A stretch of 46,286 bases of DNA from Oscillibacter sp. Its GTDB lineage: Bacteria > Bacillota > Clostridia > Oscillospirales > Oscillospiraceae. Position numbers and translations under genes: made by a program. Position 1 is the first letter of the stretch. Each line of letters opens with the position of its first letter. The stretch is taken from contig JAAVHC010000011.1 of assembly GCA_014799925.1 (NCBI GenBank), positions 1 to 46,286 of the forward strand, written 5' to 3'. The notes under the pieces are model-generated. The model did no database searches. It saw nothing but the letters and a program-made list of their open reading frames with translations, and was not told the origin of the DNA. This document shows positions 39,367 to 46,286 of this stretch, piece after piece.

Positions 39367-39903
39367 TCATCTTTTCAGCGCCCGCCTCAGCACCGGCGTC
39401 AGCAGCAGCGCGATCCCGCCGCCCGCCAGCGCCGTCACCAGCTGGGGATAGGAGAACATCACCGTAAACGCGGCAATCTGCGGCTCCTTCAGCGGCAGAA
39501 CCGCGCACAGCAGCTTCACCACCAGCAGGTACAGCACCGCGAACTTGGCGGCCGCCGCCAGAATCCAGGCCGCGCCCTTCCGCCACATGGGCAGGTCCCT
39601 TCCCCCGGCCAGCAGGCCCAGCATCAGCACGAATACCAGGTTCCCCACCGCGATGGAGGGCACTATGGGCAGCAGCTGGGGCCCGATGCCCAGCAGGAAC
39701 GCGAAGAACGGCGACAAGAGCGCCACCGTGACTCCGCTCCACAGTCCCACCGCCAGCACGGAAATCGCCAGCGCCGCGTTGACGCAGGCGCCGGTGACGT
39801 ACTGCCCGGCGGGCTTGGTGATCCACTGGAGAACGATCAGCAGGGCCGTCATAACAGCGGTTTCCGTGATATACACGACCCGCTTACTCGCGACTGATTT
39901 CAT
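39367..39903 (-). CDS. ECF transporter S component
   Basis: 178 aa with about six membrane segments; begins with the typical RVVYITETAVMTALLIVLQWITKP, and has FAFLLGIGPQLLPIVPSIAVGNLVF and a C-terminal FSYPQLVTALAGGGIALLLTPVLRR. S components bind a vitamin or related nutrient and share an EcfAA'T module encoded elsewhere. The substrate cannot be read. It lies 3 bp from yebC on the same strand. Confidence 0.75.
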   Translation of the reverse strand: MKSVASKRVVYITETAVMTALLIVLQWITKPAGQYVTGACVNAALAISVLAVGLWSGVTVALLSPFFAFLLGIGPQLLPIVPSIAVGNLVFVLMLGLLAGGRDLPMWRKGAAWILAAAAKFAVLYLLVVKLLCAVLPLKEPQIAAFTVMFSYPQLVTALAGGGIALLLTPVLRRALKR

Positions 39904-39906
39904 TCA

Positions 39907-40644
39907 TCAGTCCTCCTGCTCCCAGTTGTGGTACACGTTCTGCACGTCGTCGTTGTCCTCCAGCAGGTCGATCATCTTGGTCATGTTCTTGATGTCGTCC
40001 TCGCCGGTGAGCTTAATGTAGTTCTGGGGCACCATCTCAATGGCGGCGGAAACGAAAGCATACCCCTTCTCCTCCAGAGCCCTGGTGACGGCGTTGAAGT
40101 CGTCCGGCTCGGTGGTGATCTCAAACACATCCCCGTCGGCCTCGAAATCCGCCGCGCCGCAGTCCAGCGCGTCCATCATGACGGTCTCCTCGTCCAGGTC
40201 GCCCTCCTCGTTGTCGATGACGATGACGCCCTTGCGGTCAAAGCTCCAGCTGACGCAGCCGGTAGCGCCCATGTTCCCGCCGTATTTGTCAAACAGATGG
40301 CGGACCTCCGGGGCGGTGCGGTTGCGGTTGTCGGTCAGGGCCTCGACGATGACGGCTACGCCGCAGGGGCCATAGCCCTCATAGACCACCTTTTCGAAGT
40401 TATCGGTGCTGCCGGAACCCAGAGCCTTATCAATGGTGCGCTTGATGTTGTCATTGGGCATGTTGGCGGCCTTGGCCTTGGCAATAACGGTGGCCAGACG
40501 GGAGTTGTTGTTGGGGTCGCCGCTGCCGCCCTCCTTCACCGCCACGATCATCTCGCGGGCAATCTTGGTAAACGCCTGAGAGCGCTTGGCATCCGCCGCG
40601 CCCTTGGTCTTCTGAATATTGTGCCATTTGGAATGTCCAGACAT
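39907..40644 (-). CDS. yebC: YebC/PmpR family protein
   Basis: 245 aa. It opens with the invariant SGHSKWHNIQKTKGAADAKRSQAFTKIAREM and contains NNSRLATVIAKAKAANMPNDNIKRTIDKA, YEGYGPCGVAVIVEALTDNRNRT and GGNMGATGCVSW. The family was annotated as transcriptional regulator; recent work in bacteria points to relief of ribosome stalling at proline-rich stretches. ATG 40644 has AAGGAG ten bases upstream; the upstream TTG at 40653 is too close to that site. Confidence 0.95.
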   Translation of the reverse strand: MSGHSKWHNIQKTKGAADAKRSQAFTKIAREMIVAVKEGGSGDPNNNSRLATVIAKAKAANMPNDNIKRTIDKALGSGSTDNFEKVVYEGYGPCGVAVIVEALTDNRNRTAPEVRHLFDKYGGNMGATGCVSWSFDRKGVIVIDNEEGDLDEETVMMDALDCGAADFEADGDVFEITTEPDDFNAVTRALEEKGYAFVSAAIEMVPQNYIKLTGEDDIKNMTKMIDLLEDNDDVQNVYHNWEQED

Positions 40645-40818
40645 ATCGCTCAATCTCCTTACTTAATGGATTTCAAAGATAGCATTAAAGCTCCCGTCAT
40701 CGCGCGGCGGACCGTGACAGCCGCTGCGGAACGCTTGCGCCCGTCACGACGGTCCTGCCGTTGGGAAAAGGGCTGACGGTCTCCTGTCCGGGACGGTTCA
40801 TCCCGCTTCGCAAAAGAA

Positions 40819-41601
40819 TCACACGTAATACTGGACGGCCTCCCTGTGGACGGCGGATTTGTCAATCCTTACGCCGGGGAATTTTTCCGTCAGGTACTTT
40901 ACCAGTACGGGGCACACCACATCCTCCGTGGGAAAGTGCCCCGCGTCAATCACGGTCAGCCCCACGGACCGGGCGTCCAGAAACTGATTGTATTTCAGGT
41001 CGGAGGTAACAAAGGCGTCGCAGCCGTTTTCCGCCGCCGCCCACAGATAGCCGCCGCAGGCTCCTCCGCCCACCGCTACCCGGCGGACCGGCTTCCCACC
41101 GTCCGCGAACCGGAGGCCGTTGGGCCCGATGGCCGCCTTGACCCACTGCAAAAAGGCGGGCAGAGCCATCTCTCCCGGCAGCTCGCCCACCCGGAGGACG
41201 CCGTCTCCTCCCGGCAGCTTTTCCACGCGCTCCAATCCCAGTCTCGCCGCCAGCGCGTCATTGACGCCGCCCTCGGCCCGATCCAGATTGGTGTGCATAC
41301 AGATGGCGGCAACACCGGTTTCCATCAGCTTCAGCAGCAGCCTCCCCTGGGGAGTATCGTCCCGGATGGTCTGGACGGGGCTCCAGTGGCAGTTCATCAC
41401 CGGATGGTGCGCCACAATCAGATTCGCGCCCAGACGCAGTGCCTCCTCCGTCGCTTCCTCCGTCACATCCAGGGTCACCAGAATCCCGGTAACTTCCCGA
41501 TCCGGCCTGCCGATAAGGAGACCCACGTTGTCCCCCTCCATGGCAAGCTCCCTAGGGGCCAGCTCATAGATCGCTTTTTCAATGTCCCGCAGCGCCGGCA
41601 C
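40819..41601 (-). CDS. Nif3-like dinuclear metal centre protein
   Basis: 260 aa. The NIF3/YqfO family forms hexameric rings with a two-metal site; its biochemical role is uncertain. Metal motifs are visible: LIVAHHPVMN, CMHTNLDRAEGGVND, and the C-terminal VIDAGHFPTE. It overlaps the end of trmK by 23 bp, the Bacillus trmK-yqfO arrangement. This is the short form lacking the inserted PII-like domain. Confidence 0.92.
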   Translation of the reverse strand: MPALRDIEKAIYELAPRELAMEGDNVGLLIGRPDREVTGILVTLDVTEEATEEALRLGANLIVAHHPVMNCHWSPVQTIRDDTPQGRLLLKLMETGVAAICMHTNLDRAEGGVNDALAARLGLERVEKLPGGDGVLRVGELPGEMALPAFLQWVKAAIGPNGLRFADGGKPVRRVAVGGGACGGYLWAAAENGCDAFVTSDLKYNQFLDARSVGLTVIDAGHFPTEDVVCPVLVKYLTEKFPGVRIDKSAVHREAVQYYV

Positions 41602-42307
41602 GTTCCCACTCCCCTTTCCTTTCTTCCAGCTGAGCGATGACGTCCAGCAGCTTTTTCCGTTTCTCCGCCATGGACGGGTCGCGGGCCCGTTCCAGCCCCG
41701 CCGCCGCCCGCCGCAGGCGCAACAGCCTGTCCGTTATGTACAGTCCGTACAGGGGATCCCGCTCCAGCAGGAATCCGCCCCATGCCTGGGCGTCGCCGGC
41801 GGGGGGCATTTCGCCGCCCCGGACGGACAGGATGGGGTACAGCACCCCCTTGTCCTGGACCAGCTCCTCATGGAGCGCCGCGTATCCGTTCAGCGGCAGC
41901 CAGGAGCGCAGGACCTCCGCCTTACTCATGGGCTGGAGCAGCAGAAGGGGCCCCGCCCGGCTCCAGGGCGCGGCGGCCAGGATCTCCGTGATGGCGTCGC
42001 CGCCCATTCCGGCAATGACGATCACGTCCGCCTCTCCCGGTTCCAGAACGGAAAGCCCGTCTCCCAGCCGGAAGTCCAGGTTTTCCGTCACGCCATATAC
42101 GCGCGCGGTCCGGCGGGCATGGTCCAGAGGCGGAGCGCCGATGTCGGCGGCCACGGCCCGTCCGACCCGGCCCTCCAGCAGCAGGGACACGGGAATATAA
42201 CCGTGGTCGGCGCCAATATCGGCGAGACACCGGCAGCCCTCCGGCACCAGCGCGGCAATCGCGCGCAGGCGGGGGCCCAATACAATTTCATGACAAAGCA
42301 TTTTCAT
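41579..42307 (-). CDS. trmK: tRNA (adenine(22)-N(1))-methyltransferase TrmK
   Basis: 242 aa SAM-dependent methyltransferase that modifies A22 in tRNA. GPRLRAIAALVPEGCRCLADIGADHGYIPVSLL carries SAM motif I, followed by AVAADIGAPPLDHARRTA, DFRLGDGLSVL and DVIVIAGMGGDAI. The C-terminal coiled coil (RLRRAAAGLERARDPSMAEKRKKLLDVIAQLEERK) is typical. ATG 42307 has GGAG five bases upstream; the frame to 42421 has an Arg/Gly-rich extension and is rejected. Confidence 0.93.
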   Translation of the reverse strand: MKMLCHEIVLGPRLRAIAALVPEGCRCLADIGADHGYIPVSLLLEGRVGRAVAADIGAPPLDHARRTARVYGVTENLDFRLGDGLSVLEPGEADVIVIAGMGGDAITEILAAAPWSRAGPLLLLQPMSKAEVLRSWLPLNGYAALHEELVQDKGVLYPILSVRGGEMPPAGDAQAWGGFLLERDPLYGLYITDRLLRLRRAAAGLERARDPSMAEKRKKLLDVIAQLEERKGEWERAGAAGH

Positions 42308-42425
42308 TCGTCTCCGAGCGGAAGACCGGAGCAAGCCCCGCGCGGCAGGGCGAAACCGGCCGTCCGCCCAGAACCCGGTTTCTCCGCCACGGACGCTCCC
42401 CCCTCTCCCATGACAGCGCAAAGGA

Positions 42426-42458
42426 GGGACTCACAGGCATCAGCTATGAGTGAGTCCC
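42426..42458. repeat. Inverted repeat between DUF1858 and trmK genes
   Basis: GGGACTCAC (42426-42434) pairs with GTGAGTCCC (42450-42458), with one possible extension in the loop. It lies 17 bp after the DUF1858 stop on the minus strand without a U-run. A weak terminator or processing site is possible. Confidence 0.5.
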
Positions 42459-42474
42459 CCGATCCCGGCCCTGT

Positions 42475-42675
42475 TTACTTATTGGCCTCGGCGTTGACGG
42501 CCTCCAGCAGCTTCTCCACATCCACGCCGTGAACGGCGCAGGCCTCGGCCACGGTTTCTCCCCGGCTGCTGGGGCAGCCCAGGCAGTGCATGCCGATGGA
42601 CAGGAAGATGGGAGCGGTCTGGGGCGCCATGTCCAGAATATCGCCGATGATGGTATCTTTCGTGATGGTAGCCAT
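42475..42675 (-). CDS. DUF1858 domain protein, redox-disulfide type
   Basis: 66 aa, one DUF1858 domain as found beside hybrid-cluster proteins (TIGR03980-like). ITKDTIIGDILDMAPQTAPIFLSIGMHCLGCPSSRGETVAEAC shows the CXXC pair that could act in redox or metal binding. ATG 42675 follows a GGAGGT site. It has its own promoter at 42731-42759. No hybrid cluster protein gene is nearby, so the partner is unknown. Confidence 0.9.
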   Translation of the reverse strand: MATITKDTIIGDILDMAPQTAPIFLSIGMHCLGCPSSRGETVAEACAVHGVDVEKLLEAVNAEANK

Positions 42676-42730
42676 GGGAAATTACCTCCAAGTTTTTTTC
42701 TGTCGCTGGCTGCTCTGATTCAGCGCAAAT

Positions 42731-42759
42731 AGTATACCCCAATATTCTGCCGATTTCAA
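42731..42759 (-). promoter_or_regulatory. Sigma-A type promoter of the DUF1858 gene
   Basis: Minus strand TTGAAA (42759-42754), 17-nt spacer and TATACT (42736-42731). Confidence 0.75.
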
Positions 42760-42919
42760 TACCTTTTTGCGGGTAAATCAATTTTCCGGCCGCCGCCGCG
42801 GCATATTGGGCAGAAACGGCGGAAACCGGGGCGGCCGCGCCCCCCCGGAATCATGCCTCATACTATTTCTCGTCTAAATTCTTTATTTTGTAACCGGGCG
42901 GAAATCCAGGATTTGCAAT

Positions 42920-42981
42920 GAGCCGAGGCTCGAAATTAAAGTTCTTTTTGATACTTTTTCTTTCAAGAAAAAATATCAAAA
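42920..42981 (+). repeat. Two-hairpin module near the ylmC 3' end
   Basis: GAGCC-ga-GGCTC (42920-42931), a linker ending AGTTCTTTTTG, then TTTTGATA(c)TTTTTCTT paired with AAGAAAAA(a)TATCAAAA (42946-42981). The 27-nt stretch from 42940 is also present, reverse-complemented, at 2114-2140. The layout resembles the 3' modules at 10226-10286 and 35729-35788. The rest of 42760-42919 shows nothing I can name. Confidence 0.6.
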
Positions 42982-43260
42982 CGGCCCCCGCCGTCTCTGC
43001 CGCTTATAGGGCGGCCGGCGCTGAGCGGGCTTGTCAATGAGGATGATGTCATCCCCGATCTGCTTGATGCACTCCCAGGGGATGTAAAACTCCTCTCCCC
43101 TGCCGAACAGGCCGAAAAATTTGCAGGGTCCCGGCACGACCAGGGCCGCCACCCGTCCTTCCGGCAGCAGCACCTCCACATCCCCCACATATCCGATCCG
43201 GCAGCCATCGCAGATATTGATGACCTCTTTGCACCGCAGCTCTACCATCCTGCATTGCAT
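42976..43260 (-). CDS. ylmC: YlmC/YmxH family sporulation protein
   Basis: 94 aa, one PRC-barrel domain: MVELRCKEVINICDGCRIGYVGDVEVLLPEGRVAALVVPG, then the FYIPWECIKQIGDDIILID second half and a basic tail. Family members are conserved in spore formers and lie beside sigG or in the dapA/spoVF region; the biochemical role is unknown. ATG 43260 has a GGGGGGA site. It follows sigG by 80 bp, on the same strand. Its stop region overlaps a repeat hairpin. Confidence 0.88.
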   Translation of the reverse strand: MQCRMVELRCKEVINICDGCRIGYVGDVEVLLPEGRVAALVVPGPCKFFGLFGRGEEFYIPWECIKQIGDDIILIDKPAQRRPPYKRQRRRGPF

Positions 43261-43340
43261 AGCCGTCCCCCCTCTCATGGGGAGTGTATGCCCCGGGAAG
43301 AATGTCCCATGCCGCTAAGGAAGCATGGACGCCGTTTTCC

Positions 43341-44111
43341 CTAAATATTTTTCTGAATGGTCTTCAGCGCGTTTTTTTCCAGCCGGCTGACCTGGGCCTG
43401 AGAAATCCCCACCTCGGCGGAGACCTCCATCTGCGTCTTTCCCTCGTAAAACCGCAGCGCCAGGATATGCTTTTCCCTCTCTCCCAGCCGCTCCAGGGCG
43501 TCCTTCAGCGCGATGCGCTCCAGCCAGTGCTCGTCGGTATTCTTCGTGTCCTTTACCTGGTCCATGACGCACACGGTGTCCCCGCTGTCCGAATAGACCG
43601 GCTCAAAGAGGCTCACCGGGTCCATAATGGCGTCCATGGCGAAGACAACGTCCTCTCTGGGAATGCCCAGCTCCCGGGCCAGCTGCTCCACCGTGGGCTC
43701 CCGCTGGGACTGCGCCATCAGCCGCTCCCTGGCCTGCATCACCTTGTACGCGGTGTCCCGCATGCTGCGGCTGACCCGGATGGCGCTGTTGTCCCGCAAA
43801 TACCGCCTGATCTCGCCTACGATCATCGGCACGCCATAGGTGGAAAACCGCACCGGCTGGGTAATATCAAAATTGTCAATGGCCTTGATGAGCCCCACGC
43901 ATCCCACCTGGAACAGATCGTCGGCATTCTCTCCCCTGCCGATAAACTTCTGAATCACCGACAGCACCAGCCGCAGATTCCCGCTGATCAGCTTTTCCCT
44001 GGCCTCCTGATCGCCCTCCTTTGTCCGCCGCAGCAGCTCCATGGTCTCCTCATTTCGCAGCACTTTCAGCTTTGAGGTGTTTACGCCGCAGATCTCCACC
44101 TTCCCCTGCAC
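43341..44111 (-). CDS. sigG: RNA polymerase sporulation sigma factor SigG
   Basis: 256 aa. Sigma-G drives late forespore genes. The N-terminal KVEICGVNTSKLKVL tag, which binds the anti-sigma factor SpoIIAB/Gin surface in Bacillus, is diagnostic. Region 2 (NLRLVLSVIQKFIGRGENADDLFQVGCVGLIKAIDNFD), region 3 and region 4 (REKHILALRFYEGKTQMEVSAEVGISQAQVSRLEK) are intact. The start is GTG 44111 with AAGGGGG upstream. A SigF-like promoter is visible at 44145-44173. spoIIGA and sigE are not in the window. Confidence 0.97.
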   Translation of the reverse strand: MQGKVEICGVNTSKLKVLRNEETMELLRRTKEGDQEAREKLISGNLRLVLSVIQKFIGRGENADDLFQVGCVGLIKAIDNFDITQPVRFSTYGVPMIVGEIRRYLRDNSAIRVSRSMRDTAYKVMQARERLMAQSQREPTVEQLARELGIPREDVVFAMDAIMDPVSLFEPVYSDSGDTVCVMDQVKDTKNTDEHWLERIALKDALERLGEREKHILALRFYEGKTQMEVSAEVGISQAQVSRLEKNALKTIQKNI

Positions 44112-44144
44112 GTCCTCATCCCCCTTGGTGAAAACTTACAAAGG

Positions 44145-44173
44145 CAGTTTTCCCCTGGCCGGATAGATTATAC
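44145..44173 (-). promoter_or_regulatory. Candidate sigma-F promoter of sigG
   Basis: Minus strand GTATA (44173-44169) and GGGAAAACTG (44154-44145) match the Bacillus sigma-F elements GYWTA and GGNNANAHTR. The spacing is 14 nt, one less than usual. It lies 34 bp before the GTG start. Forespore expression of sigG by sigma-F is established in Bacillus. Confidence 0.5.
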
Positions 44174-44240
44174 GGGTGGAAAAATAGAGGTTTTGTCGGG
44201 ACACTTCCCCCTCTTGCCCGCGGCAGAAGCGGCGTATCTC

Positions 44241-45311
44241 TCAGCCCTCCAGCAGCCGCAGATTCCTTTGCAGCCTTTCGTTGCCGGGCTCCAGCGCCAG
44301 CGCGGACCCGGCCGCCCGGGCGGCCTCTTTCCGCCGCCCGGTGTGGTAGAAGGCCATGGTTTGCAGGTCGTAGGGGAGGCTCCCCCAGCTGGACGCCTCA
44401 CAGATATAGCTTCGGGGCCGCTCCGTAATGCGCAGCGCGCAGTCCGTGAAATAGAGCACCCCGTCCCACTCCTTCCGCTCATACAGCAGCATCGCCAGGT
44501 CCATATACGGCTCCCGCAGATGGGGCGCTTCCGCGACGGCCCGGAGATACCAGTCCCGCGCCGCCGCCGTCTCCCCTTTCCCGGCATATGCCCTGGCGAT
44601 ATAGCGCATGGAGGCGCACCGCTCATCCCGCCATGTGGCGGAGGGCATGGCCAGGTGGCGCTTCAGCGTGCGGATGCAGTCGTCCCAGCGGCCCTTGAAC
44701 ATGTACTCCCGGCCCAGATAGTGCATATTCCGGTCGTCCGACGGGTCCTCCTCCACCGACAGCTCCAGCAGGGGCAGATACTGTCCGCGGGATTTGCTGT
44801 GGTCCGGGTGGTGGTCCAGCTGGATGCCCTCCGCCGCGACCTTGGGGCCGGGACGGCCCTCCCCCGTCCAGTGCAGCACCTCATGGACCGGATGAACCCA
44901 CTGCCAGCCGTGACGGCAGTGAATTTTCTCCGCCCAGAACACCACGCCCTCCCCGCCGCCGGGGGTGAAGCTCCAGGTGTAGCGGTAAGCGGCCTGGGAC
45001 GCTCCGGGGGTCCATGCCTGTTCCAGCGCCTCCCGCCAGCCGGGATGGAACACCTCGTCCAAATCCGTACAGATACAGATATCCGCATCCCCCGGCACCA
45101 GCTCCAGAGATCGGTTCCGGGCAGTATCAAAGCGCCAGGGGGCGATCACTTCCACCGTGACTTCCGCTCCGCGGGCGCACAGCAATTCCGGCGTGCCGTC
45201 TTCCGAGCCGGTGTCCAGGACCACAATCCCGTCCGCCTCGGACATGGAATCCATCCAGCGGTCCACAAATTGCGCCTCATTCTTGCAGATGGCATATACG
45301 AAAATTTTCAT
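44241..45311 (-). CDS. Glycosyltransferase (GT2) with TPR-like C terminus
   Basis: 356 aa, soluble. N-terminal GT-A domain: KIFVYAICKNEAQFVDRWMDSM, IVVLDTGSEDGTPELL and ICICTDLDEVFHPGW, the last carrying the DXD-type metal motif. The C-terminal half (about 185-356) is a helical TPR-like array (YLPLLELSVEEDPSDDRNMHYLGREYMFKGRWDDCI, YIARAYAGKGETAAARDWYLRAV). It is 62 bp downstream of the collagen-like gene on the same strand, so that Thr-rich protein is an attractive acceptor, by analogy with glycosylated spore collagen-like proteins. That link is inference. Confidence 0.88.
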   Translation of the reverse strand: MKIFVYAICKNEAQFVDRWMDSMSEADGIVVLDTGSEDGTPELLCARGAEVTVEVIAPWRFDTARNRSLELVPGDADICICTDLDEVFHPGWREALEQAWTPGASQAAYRYTWSFTPGGGEGVVFWAEKIHCRHGWQWVHPVHEVLHWTGEGRPGPKVAAEGIQLDHHPDHSKSRGQYLPLLELSVEEDPSDDRNMHYLGREYMFKGRWDDCIRTLKRHLAMPSATWRDERCASMRYIARAYAGKGETAAARDWYLRAVAEAPHLREPYMDLAMLLYERKEWDGVLYFTDCALRITERPRSYICEASSWGSLPYDLQTMAFYHTGRRKEAARAAGSALALEPGNERLQRNLRLLEG

Positions 45312-45373
45312 GGAAACCTCCTTTCCCGCATCAGAAAGAGAGGGGCAGCGACGCGCCGCCCCTCCCCTTCCTG

Positions 45374-46126
45374 TCAGGTTGCCAGCAGTCCGGCAGCCCG
45401 CAGATTTGCCAGAAGCTCGTTGAACTGGTCGACCACATCGTCGGCTCCGGTGGCATCAGCCACCGCCGCAGCCGGAGTCACAGCGGGACCGGCGGGGCCG
45501 GTGGGACCAGTCGGGCCGGTGGGACCTTCCGCACCCGCCGCTCCGGCAGCGCCGGCGGCGCCCGCAGGACCTTCAGGACCAGTGGGACCAGTCGGGCCGG
45601 TGGGACCTTCCGCGCCCGCCGCTCCGGCAGCGCCGGCGGCGCCCGCAGGACCTTCAGGGCCAGTGGGACCGGTAGGGCCGGTGGGACCTTCCGCGCCCGC
45701 AGCGCCAGCAGCGCCGGCGGCGCCCGCAGGACCTTCAGGACCAGTGGGACCGGTAGGGCCGGTGGGACCTTCCGCACCCGCCGCTCCGGCAGCGCCAGCG
45801 GCACCCGCAGGACCTTCAGGACCAGTGGGACCAGTCGGGCCGGTGGGACCTTCCGCGCCCGCCGCTCCGGCAGCGCCAGCGGCGCCCGCAGGACCTTCAG
45901 GACCAGTGGGACCGGTCGGGCCGGTGGGACCTTCCGCGCCCGCCGCTCCGGCAGCGCCGGCGGCGCCCGCAGGACCTTCAGGACCAGTAGGACCAGTGGG
46001 CCCGACAGCACCCGTAGCTCCCGTTGCGCCGGTGGCGCCGGTTGCGCCTGTCGCACCCGCAGGACCGACGGGGCCGGTGGGACCAGTGGGCCCGACCGCG
46101 CCCGTGGCTCCCGTGGGTGCAGTCAT
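45374..46126 (-). CDS. Collagen-like triple-helix repeat protein
   Basis: 250 aa. Residues about 4-213 are Gly-X-Y triplets: a short GATGATG/GPTGPT lead, then six identical 27-residue units ([20 protein letters not shown] then TGPTGPT). The 35-residue tail ([20 protein letters not shown], then RAAGLLAT) resembles small C-terminal segments seen in Clostridia collagen-like and phage fibre proteins, from memory, and may trimerise. No signal peptide. Family members such as BclA form exosporium hairs. The Thr residues are possible glycosylation sites. No ribosome-binding site is seen before ATG 46126. Confidence 0.9.
   Translation of the reverse strand: MTAPTGATGAVGPTGPTGPVGPAGATGATGATGATGATGAVGPTGPTGPEGPAGAAGAAGAAGAEGPTGPTGPTGPEGPAGAAGAAGAAGAEGPTGPTGPTGPEGPAGAAGAAGAAGAEGPTGPTGPTGPEGPAGAAGAAGAAGAEGPTGPTGPTGPEGPAGAAGAAGAAGAEGPTGPTGPTGPEGPAGAAGAAGAAGAEGPTGPTGPTGPAGPAVTPAAAVADATGADDVVDQFNELLANLRAAGLLAT
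45500..45985. repeat. Six 81-bp tandem repeats in the collagen-like gene
   Basis: Six units of 81 bp encode 27-residue Gly-X-Y blocks (residues 48-209). Unit protein sequence is the same throughout while silent third-base changes differ between units, so the protein sequence appears to be selected. Copy number is likely to vary between strains. Confidence 0.95.
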
Positions 46127-46192
46127 ATATGCACAAACCCGGAAAGCATTGCAAACACTACAAAAAACACGACCCCTCTATAACACATTCAT

Positions 46193-46229
46193 GGGAGAAC
46201 ACAGCTAAACGACGTGTTCTCCCTTTTTT
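46193..46229 (+). terminator. Strong plus-strand terminator in the collagen-like upstream region
   Basis: GGGAGAACAC (46193-46202) pairs with GTGTTCTCCC (46214-46223), then TTTTTT. No plus-strand gene precedes it within the window, so it would end a short leader or small RNA before the gene at 46262, or serve as an attenuator of it. Confidence 0.75.
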
Positions 46230-46261
46230 CATGCCCAGCTATCAGCGAAAGGAGGACCCCC

Positions 46262-46286
46262 ATGCACAGCACAGAAGAATCTTCCC
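46262..46286 (+). CDS. Start of a plus-strand gene cut by the window edge
   Basis: A strong AAAGGAGG site (46248-46255) lies six bases before ATG 46262, giving MHSTEESS before the edge. Nothing can be said of its function. It is divergent from the collagen-like gene and lies 32 bp after a plus-strand terminator. Confidence 0.5.

Noticed and set aside
45500-45985. CRISPR or satellite interpretation of the 81-bp repeats
   Set aside because: The repeats encode perfect Gly-X-Y triplets in frame with silent variation, so they belong to the collagen-like gene.
44193-46208. 671-codon plus-strand open frame with Gly-Pro-rich repeats
   Set aside because: Antisense of the glycosyltransferase and the collagen-like gene; its repeats merely mirror the 81-bp units.
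1-46286. tRNA or rRNA genes
   Set aside because: No tRNA cloverleaf with TTCGA/TTCAA T-arm context and no rRNA core sequence was recognised; the 2.1-kb cloverleaf-like element lacks tRNA features.

Overview
The window reads as chromosomal DNA of a GC-rich, spore-forming member of the Clostridia, most like the Oscillospiraceae (Flavonifractor, Lawsonibacter or Intestinimonas relatives). This is an inference from gene content: an IspH-ribosomal protein S1 fusion, sporulation genes (sigG, ylmC/ymxH, a GerW-type ytfJ, DUF2953), scpAB beside a D,D-carboxypeptidase and rluB, and sigma-A promoters of the TTGNNN-N17-TATAAT type. I saw no rRNA, tRNA, CRISPR array, prophage or intact insertion sequence.

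Layout. 0-8.5 kb is accessory: an orphan peptide-binding lipoprotein, a repeat and hairpin region, DUF4317, a MATE pump, a DHA3-like MFS pump behind a short leader ORF, YigZ, a GNAT, and a small XRE repressor divergent from a small unknown gene. 8.4-21.4 kb is largely core and on the minus strand: hflX, rpmE, ispH-S1, plsC, cmk, a BaiN-like flavoprotein, an RpiR regulator, rluB, dac, gerW, DUF2953, scpB, scpA and an M50 protease. 21.7-27 kb is surface-related: TVP38 and a GT2 on plus, then DHHW, MBOAT and DUF4358 on minus. 27.1-34.1 kb is the envelope and isoprenoid operon pyrH-frr-uppS-cdsA-GNAT-dxr-(remnant)-rseP-ispG. 34.4-39.3 kb holds a double-GNAT gene behind a leader-peptide attenuator, rplS, ppk1 and an AbrB-like gene behind a triple-palindrome leader. 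39.4-46.3 kb holds an ECF S component, yebC, Nif3, trmK, DUF1858, ylmC, sigG, a TPR glycosyltransferase and a collagen-like protein.

Working together. dxr, ispG and ispH supply isoprenoid precursors, which UppS turns into the undecaprenyl carrier; CdsA and PlsC feed phospholipid synthesis. sigG, ylmC, gerW, dac and perhaps the collagen-like protein with its neighbouring glycosyltransferase serve the spore. YigZ, HflX, the GNATs and the MATE and MFS pumps suggest a ribosome-stress and drug-response flavour.

The most interesting signals are non-coding. (1) A leader ORF plus mutually exclusive hairpins and a terminator sit upstream of the double GNAT (34.4 kb). (2) A leader ORF plus an inverted repeat that could mask the ribosome-binding site sit upstream of the MFS pump (6.6 kb). 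(3) A two-hairpin module recurs with changed but still paired stems at several intergenic sites (9.8, 10.2, 35.7 and 42.9 kb). (4) 93-bp tandem units with a conserved frame and variable interior occur at 1.9 and 26.3 kb. (5) A long cloverleaf-like element lies at 2.1-2.3 kb. (6) Large palindromes overlap the promoter and leader of the AbrB-like gene (38.7 kb). All mechanisms proposed for these are inference.
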